Shown here piece by piece: positions 1 to 6,971 of a DNA stretch of 6,971 bases. The stretch lies in the NCBI GenBank assembly GCA_030725885.1, contig JANRET010000048.1, positions 1 to 6,971 of the forward strand. The letters are read 5' to 3'. This DNA is from Microbacteriaceae bacterium. Its GTDB lineage: Bacteria > Actinomycetota > Actinomycetes > Actinomycetales > Microbacteriaceae. The translations under genes were made by a program, and so were the position numbers. The notes beneath the pieces were generated by a model. That model made no database searches. It was not told the origin of the DNA and saw only the letters and a list, made by a program, of their open reading frames with translations. Position 1 is the first letter of the stretch. Every line of letters starts with the position of its first letter.

Positions 1-561
1 AACCCTGACGCCATCGTTCTCATCACCTTCGAAGAGCTCAAGACGATTGCTCCGAAGCTCATCGGTGGCGGATTCCCCGCGGACAAGGTCTACCTGGTTG
101 ACGGAAACGTCGCGAACTACTCGGAAGACTTCCAGGCGGGACTCCTCGAAGGATCGAAGGGTACGGTCCCCGGACTGAACCTCGACACCATCGCGGACTT
201 CACCTCCGCAATGAACGACAACTGGGTTGCTGAAGGCAACGCAGACCTCGCTAATGTCTTCGCTTACGGCCCCGAGGCCTATGACGCGATCGTCCTCCTT
301 GCACTCGCTGCACTGGAAGCCGGATCGGTCGAGGGTGTCGACATGGCTGCGAAGCTCCAGGAAGTTTCTGGTGGATCCGGTGACGGAACCACGTGCACCA
401 CGTTCGCGGAATGCGCCGACATCATCATTGGTGGCGGAACTGCAGACTACGACGGTGTGTCGGGTCCCATTACCTTCAACGAAGTTGGAGACCCCACCGA
501 AGCATCGATTCAGGTCTACCAGTTCGTTAACGACAACACCGCTGTTCCGTTTGCTGGCTAA
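1..561 (+). CDS. ABC transporter substrate-binding protein, branched-chain amino-acid type (C-terminal part, 5' end outside window)
   Basis: Frame 1 is open from the first base to the TAA at 559-561, giving 186 residues; the start and export signal lie to the left. Binding proteins of this family (Peripla_BP_6 / leucine-binding type) are usually near 400 residues, so about half is visible. The part seen fits the C-terminal lobe: NPDAIVLITF at the start, FAYGPEAYDAIVLLALA near residues 86-102, and a closing DYDGVSGPITFNEVGDP stretch near 149-165, where such proteins carry 'YdGvsGpi.Fd..GD'. Two cysteines (visible residues 132 and 138, CTTFAEC) could form a disulfide in an exported protein. It would capture a substrate outside the membrane and deliver it to the LivHMGF complex encoded opposite. 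Branched-chain amino acids are the default guess, but this family also binds amides, urea and aromatic compounds, so the ligand is not settled. A terminator follows at once. Confidence 0.9.
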   Translation, partial: NPDAIVLITFEELKTIAPKLIGGGFPADKVYLVDGNVANYSEDFQAGLLEGSKGTVPGLNLDTIADFTSAMNDNWVAEGNADLANVFAYGPEAYDAIVLLALAALEAGSVEGVDMAAKLQEVSGGSGDGTTCTTFAECADIIIGGGTADYDGVSGPITFNEVGDPTEASIQVYQFVNDNTAVPFAG

Positions 562-573
562 TTAGCCATCACA

Positions 574-590
574 CTGAATCGGTGATTCAG
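574..590 (+). other. Stem-loop just before the binding-protein terminator
   Basis: CTGAATC (574-580) and GATTCAG (584-590) are perfect complements around a three-base GGT loop. It begins 12 bases after the stop codon and ends one base before the terminator hairpin. It has no T-run of its own, so it is not an independent terminator; it may protect the mRNA 3' end or be an operator-like palindrome. The structure is seen; any role is inference. Confidence 0.5.
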
Positions 591-591
591 G

Positions 592-625
592 GAGGCCCCG
601 GGTTCGCCCGGGGCCTCTTCTGTTT
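592..625 (+). terminator. Rho-independent terminator of the substrate-binding protein gene
   Basis: An 11-bp perfect stem, GAGGCCCCGGG (592-602) with CCCGGGGCCTC (607-617), closes a TTCG tetraloop and is followed by TTCTGTTT (618-625). It sits 30 bases after the stop codon. Read on the other strand there is no T-run after the stem, so it is oriented for the + strand gene. Confidence 0.92.
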
Positions 626-654
626 AACCAGAGAAACTTCAACGGCGGTTGTAC

Positions 655-691
655 AAAAAACAAGCGGGGTCGACCCGATGGTCGACCCCGC
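655..691 (-). terminator. Rho-independent terminator of the livHMGF operon
   Basis: A 12-bp perfect stem, GCGGGGTCGACC (664-675) with GGTCGACCCCGC (680-691) and a four-base loop, is followed on the - strand by TTGTTTTTT (663-655). It lies 12 bases beyond the livF stop codon. On the + strand the stem is preceded, not followed, by the A/T tract, so it serves the leftward operon. Confidence 0.93.
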
Positions 692-703
692 CGAAATTGT
701 GGG

Positions 704-1438
704 CTAGGCGCCGAGCGTACCGAGGTACAGTCCGATTACCTTTGGGTCGTTGAGAAGGTCACGTCCGCTGCCGTTGTAGGCGTCTTTGCCCTGATCGAGG
801 ACATAACCGCGGTCGCAAATCTGAAGGCAACGACGAGCATTCTGCTCGACCATGATCGTAGTAACACCCGCCTTGTTGATTTCTGATACGCGAATGAACG
901 CTTCGTCTTGACGAACGGGCGACAACCCGGCGCTGGGCTCATCGAGCAATAGAACCGTGGGGTCCATCATGAGCGCTCGGCTCATGGCGACCATCTGGCG
1001 CTCACCGCCCGACAGTGACCCCGCGCGTTGCTTCAGACGTTTGCCCAGTTCCGCGAAAATTCCCGTGACGAACTCAAGCCTCTCGGCGTAGGCACCCGGA
1101 CGCTGATACAGACCCATCTGCAGGTTTTCCTCGATGGTGAGACTCGGGAAAACGTTGTTCGATTGCGGAACGAAACCGACACCGCGCGAAACCAACTGGT
1201 TTGCCTTGAGTCCCGTGATGTCATCCCCGTTGAGGGTGATTGACCCCTCCCGCACTTTCACAAGACCGAAGATGGCCTTGAGGAACGTGGATTTTCCGGC
1301 ACCGTTCGGGCCGATGATTCCGATTAGTTCACCCTTGTTGGCGTAAAGATTGGTGCCGTTGAGAATGTTGACACCGGGCAGATAACCGGCGTACAGGTCT
1401 TTGGTCTCGACGACCGGAACTTCCGTTTTCGCGGCCAT
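704..1438 (-). CDS. livF: Branched-chain amino-acid ABC transporter, ATP-binding protein LivF
   Basis: This is one of two nucleotide-binding subunits that hydrolyse ATP on the cytoplasmic face to drive import through LivH/LivM. The 244 residues match the usual LivF length. Visible motifs are Walker A GPNGAGKST (43-51), Q-loop Q92 in FVPQ, signature LSGGE (142-146), and Walker B ending DE (166-167) in LLLDEPSAGLSP. The switch position reads VEQN (197-200), with glutamine where most ABC ATPases have histidine; this is the normal LivF form and separates it from LivG. The signature ends in E, also common in LivF. The ATG at 1438-1436 directly abuts the livG TAA, with AAGGAG (1450-1445) six bases upstream inside the livG end, so the two are probably translationally coupled. 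It is the last gene of the leftward operon and is followed by a strong terminator. Confidence 0.95.
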   Translation of the reverse strand: MAAKTEVPVVETKDLYAGYLPGVNILNGTNLYANKGELIGIIGPNGAGKSTFLKAIFGLVKVREGSITLNGDDITGLKANQLVSRGVGFVPQSNNVFPSLTIEENLQMGLYQRPGAYAERLEFVTGIFAELGKRLKQRAGSLSGGERQMVAMSRALMMDPTVLLLDEPSAGLSPVRQDEAFIRVSEINKAGVTTIMVEQNARRCLQICDRGYVLDQGKDAYNGSGRDLLNDPKVIGLYLGTLGA

Positions 1439-2341
1439 TTACTTCTCCTTCGAAATCTTCGGCAGCGTGATCCGTCCTGTGACGGTGCCCAGGTCGACGT
1501 CCTGGTGGCTTCCGAGGTAGGCGTCGATCACAGCGGGGTTCTTCATGACTTCGTCCGGGGCTCCTTCAGCAACAACGCGACCTTCGGCCATCACGATCAC
1601 CCAATCCGCGATGTGCCGGACCATGTGCATGTCGTGCTCGACAAAAAGAACGGTCATTCCCTGTGCCTTGAGACCGAGGATGTGTTCCAACAGTGATTCC
1701 GTGAGCGCGGGATTCACGCCGGCCATTGGCTCGTCCAGCATCACGAGCTCTGGGTCGGTCATGAGCGCACGCGCCATCTCAAGAAGTTTTCGTTGCCCGC
1801 CCGAGAGCGACGCGGCGAAGTCGTCTTTCTTGGTGTCGAGTTTGAAGCGTTGGAGAATCTCGGTCGCCTTGGCCTCGATTTCTGTTTCCTTCTTTGTCCA
1901 GAGGAACGGAAAGAGACTCGCGCTGAGTTTCTCCCCCGACTGTTCGGTGCTTCCCAGTTTCATGTTGTCCATTACCGTGAGCAGACCGAGCGCTTTAGTC
2001 AGCTGGAACGTGCGAATGAGTCCTCGCCGTGCCACACGAAAAGCCGAAACTTTGGCGAGCGATTTGCCGTTGAAGGACCATTTCCCCTCGTTCGGCTGGT
2101 CGAAGCCCGTCAGGAGGTTGAAGAAAGTGGTTTTTCCGGCGCCATTCGGTCCAATCAACGCGGTGATGGCGTTGCGCGGGATCTCGACGTGGTCCACGTC
2201 GACGGCGACGAGACCGCCAAATTGACGGCGGACACCGTCGGCAATCAGGATCGGGTCCTTCTTGGCGACGCCCGGCTTGATCTCGCCGACGTGGAGTCCC
2301 GTCGATTTGATGGGGCTGGAGGAGGTGGGCTTACTTGACAA
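1439..2341 (-). CDS. livG: Branched-chain amino-acid ABC transporter, ATP-binding protein LivG
   Basis: This is the second ATPase subunit and the likely partner of LivF in the ATPase pair under the two permeases. Motifs in order: Walker A GPNGAGKTT (64-72), Q-loop Q113 in RTFQ, signature LSGGQ (179-183), Walker B with D203-E204 in VMLDEPMAGVNP, and switch histidine H236 in VEHDM. RTFQ and the MAGVNP wording are typical of LivG. At 300 residues it exceeds the usual 250-260 because of about 30 polar residues before the ABC fold and a tail after it. The start is TTG at 2341-2339, overlapping the livM end by 11 bases; AAGGAG lies seven bases upstream, and no ATG or GTG occurs in frame before the ABC core, so the long N-terminus looks real. 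The stop directly touches the livF start. Confidence 0.94.
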   Translation of the reverse strand: MSSKPTSSSPIKSTGLHVGEIKPGVAKKDPILIADGVRRQFGGLVAVDVDHVEIPRNAITALIGPNGAGKTTFFNLLTGFDQPNEGKWSFNGKSLAKVSAFRVARRGLIRTFQLTKALGLLTVMDNMKLGSTEQSGEKLSASLFPFLWTKKETEIEAKATEILQRFKLDTKKDDFAASLSGGQRKLLEMARALMTDPELVMLDEPMAGVNPALTESLLEHILGLKAQGMTVLFVEHDMHMVRHIADWVIVMAEGRVVAEGAPDEVMKNPAVIDAYLGSHQDVDLGTVTGRITLPKISKEK

Positions 2342-3347
2342 AGGTCAACTCCTTCTTGTTTCCAAAGAGCCCCTGCGGCCGGAATACCACGAGGAGCACG
2401 AGCGCGAAGCCGACGATGATGAACTTAATTTGTGCGGCCTGGATCGTGGTGAACGGCATGAGCCCAACGCTCGCCAGGGCCGGGAACAACAACCCCAGGA
2501 AGGCCTGGAGCACCCAGAAGATGATGGATCCGGCGAGAGGTCCGAAGACCGTTGCGGCGCCCCCGAGCAGCAGTGCAGTCCACAGGAAGAACGTGAGCGA
2601 CGTCACGTAGACGCTCGAGTTGACGTTCGTCGCGAAGGCGAGCATCAGACCACCCAAGGCGCCGAGGACACCACCGATGATGAGAACCTGCAACTTGTAG
2701 GCGAAGACGTTTTTTCCGAGTGAACGGACGGCGTCCTCGTCTTCGCGGATTCCCTTGATCACTCGACCCCACGGGGAGTTCACAAGACGCCAGACGACGA
2801 AAATCGCGATGGCCAGGATGAGAATTCCAACGATTCGGAGGTACCAGGTGCGCTCATTGTCGAGGAACGGAACGAAACCGTAAACTCCCTCGGGAATGGG
2901 GTTTCCCTCATTGAATCCCCCCGCACCGACGGTGGGGTTGGTCACGGTGCCACCGGGGCCGTTAAAGCCCGATAGGCCATCCGCCGAGCCGGTGACGCCT
3001 CCAAAGGCGGAACTAAGGAGCATCAGTCGAACAATTTCCGCCGCGGCGATAGTCACGATGGCGAGGTAGTCACCGCGAAGGCGCAGCGTGGGAATGCCCA
3101 GAATGAGAGCGAACACGATGGAGGCGGCGATTCCCACGAAGGCGGCGAAATACCACGGCAGTCCGAAAGTGAGGACCCCGATCGCGTACCCGTAGGCGCC
3201 GAGCGCCATGAAGCCGGCCATACCCATATTCAACAGACCGCCGTAACCGAAGTGGAGTGCGAGTCCGAGCGTCGCCAAGGCATACGCGATGGTGGTGGGG
3301 GCGAGGATAAATGACGCTGATGAGAGGAAAATTCCGAGGATGTCCAT
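2331..3347 (-). CDS. livM: Branched-chain amino-acid ABC transporter, permease LivM
   Basis: One of two integral membrane subunits forming the translocation channel. The 338 residues are strongly hydrophobic with several membrane segments (about 11-31, 44-60, 66-85, 95-112, 170-186, 221-240 and a group after 248). Family hallmarks seen are GYGGLLNMGMAGFMALGAY (34-52), GDYLAIVTIAAAEIVRL (92-108), the cytoplasmic coupling-loop type segment SPWGRVIKGIREDEDAVRSL (191-210), and the terminal FRPQGLFG. A Gly/Pro/Asn-rich stretch at about 115-167 probably forms an outer loop and seems long for LivM. ATG is at 3347-3345, three bases after the livH stop; upstream are A/G-rich tracts (AAAGGAAAGG, then GGGTGGG) but no clean Shine-Dalgarno, so coupling to livH translation is likely. 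The end overlaps the livG start. Confidence 0.94.
   Translation of the reverse strand: MDILGIFLSSASFILAPTTIAYALATLGLALHFGYGGLLNMGMAGFMALGAYGYAIGVLTFGLPWYFAAFVGIAASIVFALILGIPTLRLRGDYLAIVTIAAAEIVRLMLLSSAFGGVTGSADGLSGFNGPGGTVTNPTVGAGGFNEGNPIPEGVYGFVPFLDNERTWYLRIVGILILAIAIFVVWRLVNSPWGRVIKGIREDEDAVRSLGKNVFAYKLQVLIIGGVLGALGGLMLAFATNVNSSVYVTSLTFFLWTALLLGGAATVFGPLAGSIIFWVLQAFLGLLFPALASVGLMPFTTIQAAQIKFIIVGFALVLLVVFRPQGLFGNKKELTFVK
2349..2354 (-). promoter_or_regulatory. Ribosome binding site deciding the livG TTG start
   Basis: On the - strand AAGGAG (2354-2349) is followed by a seven-base spacer and then TTG at 2341-2339. It lies inside the last codons of livM. Its ideal spacing supports the rare TTG start and the 300-residue LivG. 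Confidence 0.8.
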
Positions 3348-3350
3348 GGG

Positions 3351-4682
3351 CTATCCCACCCTTTCCTTTCGTCCGAGGATTCCTTGAGGTCTAAAGAGCA
3401 GAATGCCGATCAGGACGACGAGCGCTCCGACATATTTGAGGTCCGACGGAATGACCAGACTAGAAGATTCGACGAGGATTCCGACGATAAGCGACCCGAC
3501 CAGCGCGCCATAGGCGGTGCCGAGGCCACCGAGCGTGGTCGCCGCAAAGATAAGAAGAAGGATCTGTCCTCCCATGTCCCAGCGAATTCCGGGACGGAAG
3601 TAGGCCCAGAGGATACCCGAGAACCCAGCGAGAACGGACCCGATAATCCAGACGATGCGAACCACCCCGTCGACGTCGATTCCGGACGATGCGGCAAGGC
3701 CGGGGTTGTCCGAAATGGCGCGAGTGGCCTTTCCCACTTTCGAGCGGTTGAGCCACAGCGCAAAAAGCATGATGAGGATCACCGAAATACTCATGCTCGC
3801 GATGTCGATGGCACTCAGGGTTACCGATCCGAACAGCGCGAACCGTTCGGCGTCCGACCCGGGCAATTGCTCGGTGGACCCTCCGATGAAGAACTGGTAG
3901 AGGTAGCGGACCCCGAGCGACAGTCCGATAGACACAATCATGAGTTGGACTAATCCCATCCCTCGACGCCGAAGTGGCGCCCACAACGCTGCGTCTTGAC
4001 CCCAACCGAGGGCGGCCGAGAGGACGAGCGCGAGAATTATGGCCAGCCACAGTAGGTCGCCACCCATCAGTGCAACAAGTCCGTAGGTGGCGACGGCTCC
4101 GAAGGTGACCAGTTCGGCGTGGGCGAAGTTGGAAATTCCGGTCGTTCCGTAAATCAGTGAGAGCCCTACTGAGGCAAGTGCCAGCATGAGCCCGAAGTTG
4201 ATTCCCGAGATAAGTCGCTGGACCACCTGATCAAAAATGCTGGTGGTCTTGCGCTCGCCTTGACCGATGAAGAAGTTCATCGTGGTGCGCCCGCCAGGTC
4301 CGACGGTCACGGTCTGGACACTTGCCTCGACGAATTCCGTAGCGGGGTTGTCGATCACGGCAACCCCGTCGGGCAACGTCATCTCATCCACGGTGACGGT
4401 GTAGTCGGCAAGTTTCTCGGGGACGCCCACGGTGTACTTGCCGTCTGCGTCGGTGAGCACGGTTGCGACAAACCCCGCAGGACCGGTCATCGAAATGCTG
4501 ACTGCGGGGATACCGACGCCCTTGTTTTGGACGTTGCCGCTGATCTTGAAAGGCAGTTCGGCGTTGACAACATCGGCGTGTGCCGGGGTGCCAAGGGCGA
4601 GTACGCCGAAGGCAAGGACAAAGGCTCCGAGAGCGCTGATGAAACGTGAAACTCGTGGTTGCACCGTTGAATTGGTCCTCAT
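3351..4682 (-). CDS. livH: Branched-chain amino-acid ABC transporter, permease LivH, with an N-terminal exported beta-rich domain
   Basis: The 443 residues fall into two parts. Residues about 149-443 are a normal LivH permease core (usual length near 290-310): TGISNFAHAELVTFG (181-195) corresponds to the family's 'INFAHG', a coupling-loop segment spans about 313-337 (RSKVGKATRAISDNPGLA...), and the end reads FRPQGILG. Ahead of it are a basic N-terminus, a hydrophobic run (about 14-31) and AHA (34-36), fitting a signal peptide cleaved before D37. Then come about 110 residues resembling a carboxypeptidase-regulatory-like / prealbumin-type beta domain: ISGNV..KGVGIPAVSISM, then TDADGKYTVGVP (77-88), YTVTV and GGRTTMNFFI. 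An external position is inferred. ATG at 4682-4680 has AGGAGGT just upstream. An in-frame ATG at 4280-4278 (M135) would give a bare 309-residue permease but has no good ribosome site. It is the first gene of the leftward operon. Confidence 0.92.
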   Translation of the reverse strand: MRTNSTVQPRVSRFISALGAFVLAFGVLALGTPAHADVVNAELPFKISGNVQNKGVGIPAVSISMTGPAGFVATVLTDADGKYTVGVPEKLADYTVTVDEMTLPDGVAVIDNPATEFVEASVQTVTVGPGGRTTMNFFIGQGERKTTSIFDQVVQRLISGINFGLMLALASVGLSLIYGTTGISNFAHAELVTFGAVATYGLVALMGGDLLWLAIILALVLSAALGWGQDAALWAPLRRRGMGLVQLMIVSIGLSLGVRYLYQFFIGGSTEQLPGSDAERFALFGSVTLSAIDIASMSISVILIMLFALWLNRSKVGKATRAISDNPGLAASSGIDVDGVVRIVWIIGSVLAGFSGILWAYFRPGIRWDMGGQILLLIFAATTLGGLGTAYGALVGSLIVGILVESSSLVIPSDLKYVGALVVLIGILLFRPQGILGRKERVG

Positions 4683-4685
4683 GAG

Positions 4686-4692
4686 ACCTCCT
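4686..4692 (-). promoter_or_regulatory. Strong ribosome binding site of livH
   Basis: On the - strand AGGAGGT (4692-4686) stands three bases before ATG at 4682-4680. The match to the 16S 3' end is near perfect although the spacing is slightly short. It supports translation from the long start, and so the signal peptide and extra domain of LivH. Confidence 0.8.
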
Positions 4693-4703
4693 GCTTGGGC
4701 TCG

Positions 4704-4719
4704 GTGGCAACAGTGCCAC
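4704..4719 (-). other. Small hairpin in the liv leader
   Basis: GTGGCA (4704-4709) and TGCCAC (4714-4719) form a perfect 6-bp stem with a four-base loop, ending 11 bases ahead of the livH ribosome binding site in the transcript. It could influence initiation, but a stem this short can arise by chance. Confidence 0.3.
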
Positions 4720-4783
4720 TGAGTGTTAGGAACAAAGACAGAGCGCGGTTTCGAGACTGCGCCACGAAAACACTACCTTTCCC

Positions 4784-4813
4784 ATTATGTCGGGAAACCT
4801 TCCTGTTTGGGAA
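4784..4813 (-). promoter_or_regulatory. Candidate promoter of the livHMGF operon
   Basis: On the - strand CATAAT (4789-4784) matches five of six bases of the -10 consensus TATAAT. TTCCCA (4813-4808), 18 bases upstream, matches four of six of TTGACA. Transcription would start near 4777, giving a leader of about 95 bases. The -10 is the best on this strand in the gap; the -35 is weak. This is from pattern reading only. Confidence 0.35.
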
Positions 4814-4819
4814 CCCGAC
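4789..4819. repeat. Interrupted inverted repeat in the divergent control region
   Basis: GTCGGG (4789-4794) pairs with CCCGAC (4814-4819), and inside it AAAC (4795-4798) pairs with GTTT (4805-4808), leaving GGGAA unpaired on one arm. The repeat fills the gap between the liv -10 candidate and the weak guaB -10 candidate at 4820-4825. It could be an operator for either gene; the binding factor is unknown. Confidence 0.45.
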
Positions 4820-4827
4820 TACGATAA

Positions 4828-6384
<1,557 letters not shown>

Positions 6385-6394
6385 GCGACCTGTT

Positions 6395-6971
6395 ATGTCG
6401 GACATTGAAATCGGTCGCGCCAAGCGCGGGCGCCGCGCCTATTCGTTCGACGACATCGCCGTCGTCCCCAGTCGACGAACTCGTGACCCGGAAGTCGTGA
6501 GCACCGCATGGTCGATCGACGCCCACAAGTTCGACATCCCGGTTCTTGCCGCGCCGATGGATTCGGTCGTGTCACCGCGCACCGCGATCACGATCGGAAA
6601 GCTTGGCGGAATCGGAGTGCTCAACCTCGAGGGATTGTGGACGAGATACGACGCACCCGACGCGGTCATTGAGCGGATTCGCGAACTGCCGGTGGATATT
6701 GCCACGGCAGAGATGCAAAAAATCTACGCCGAGCCGATCAAACCCGAACTCATCGTGCAGCGCCTTGCCGAAATTCGCGACGCGGGGGTCCCCGTCGCCG
6801 GAGCACTCAGCCCCCAGCGCACCGCCGAGTTCAGCGACACCGTCACCCGAGCCGGCGTTGACCTGTTTGTGATTCGGGGAAACACGGTCAGTGCCGAACA
6901 CGTTTCCCCGTCGGGCGAACCACTCAATCTCAAACAGTTCATTTACGAACTCGACGTTCCCGTCATCGTGG
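6395..6971 (+). CDS. guaB3: GuaB3-family IMP dehydrogenase-related protein (N-terminal part, 3' end outside window)
   Basis: ATG at 6395 opens a frame that runs off the right edge, giving 192 residues of a protein usually near 370. The wording is that of the actinobacterial GuaB3 family: IEIGRAKRGRRAYSFDDI (4-21), VVPSRRTRDP (23-32), AAPMDSVVS (52-60), GIGVLNLEGLWTRY (72-85), AGVDLFVIRG (153-162) and PLNLKQFIYELDVPVIV (176-192). It has the IMPDH barrel signature but no CBS domains at the place where guaB has them. The catalytic cysteine loop would lie beyond the window, so activity cannot be judged here. CBS-less GuaB3 homologues of cyanobacteria have been reported to act as IMPDHs (from memory), while the actinobacterial role is less settled. 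It starts 10 bases after the guaB stop with only a weak ribosome site, so translational coupling is likely. Confidence 0.93.
   Translation, partial: MSDIEIGRAKRGRRAYSFDDIAVVPSRRTRDPEVVSTAWSIDAHKFDIPVLAAPMDSVVSPRTAITIGKLGGIGVLNLEGLWTRYDAPDAVIERIRELPVDIATAEMQKIYAEPIKPELIVQRLAEIRDAGVPVAGALSPQRTAEFSDTVTRAGVDLFVIRGNTVSAEHVSPSGEPLNLKQFIYELDVPVIV

Noticed and set aside
197..199. LivF VEQN as loss of the catalytic switch histidine (residue positions 197-200 of LivF)
   Set aside because: Glutamine at this position is the usual LivF form, so it is not a sign of a dead ATPase. Coordinates here are protein residues.
664..691. GTCGAC-containing palindrome as a regulator site
   Set aside because: The 12-bp stem with a T-run on the - strand right after livF is fully explained as an intrinsic terminator.
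1545..2225. Long open frame of 226 codons on the + strand opposite livG
   Set aside because: It lies wholly antisense to livG, whose ABC motifs are all intact. The translation is rich in Ser, Arg and Pro with no recognisable domain, as expected from reverse reading of a GC-biased gene.
3384..3953. Open frame of 189 codons on the + strand opposite livH
   Set aside because: A highly charged Arg/Asp/Glu-rich translation, typical of the antisense of a hydrophobic membrane protein; no domain or initiation signal.
4278..4280. Internal ATG (M135) as the true livH start, giving a bare permease
   Set aside because: It would give a typical LivH length of 309, but the upstream sequence lacks a good ribosome site, while the long start has AGGAGGT and a coherent signal peptide and domain in frame. 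Kept only as a caveat.

Overview
The window reads as a chromosomal segment of a moderately GC-rich actinobacterium. The main pointers are the guaB gene followed at once by its CBS-less paralogue guaB3, a pair typical of Actinobacteria, together with GTG/TTG starts and G/C-rich synonymous positions. Some wording, such as the IMPDH NAD-site segment and the cysteine pair in the binding protein, resembles Microbacteriaceae and relatives. That placement is from memory of families, not from a search. No tRNA, rRNA, CRISPR array, insertion sequence or phage gene is visible.

Left part (1-4682): a branched-chain amino-acid type ABC importer (LIV/HAAT family). The 3' half of a substrate-binding protein gene enters from the left on the + strand. 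Facing it on the - strand is a tight operon transcribed right to left: livH (permease), livM (permease), livG (ATPase), livF (ATPase). Junctions are 3 bp, an 11-bp overlap, and 0 bp. The convergent 142-bp gap (562-703) holds two strong intrinsic terminators, one per direction, plus an extra stem-loop. The binding protein and membrane complex probably work together, but they are not on one transcript.

The most unusual item is LivH. Its open reading frame carries about 148 extra N-terminal residues: a signal peptide ending in AHA and a beta-rich, carboxypeptidase-regulatory-like domain ahead of a normal-length permease core. This would place a small folded domain outside the membrane, on the side where the binding protein docks.

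Right part (4683-6971): a 196-bp divergent intergenic region with a probable liv promoter and an interrupted inverted repeat. It is followed by guaB (IMP dehydrogenase, complete) and the start of guaB3 (IMP dehydrogenase-related protein, cut by the window edge) 10 bp downstream. These two serve guanine nucleotide synthesis and have no evident functional link to the importer beyond sharing a divergent control region.

Overall this is mainly housekeeping and nutrient-uptake sequence. I see no clear new system; the LivH fusion and the split, convergent importer layout are the points worth checking.
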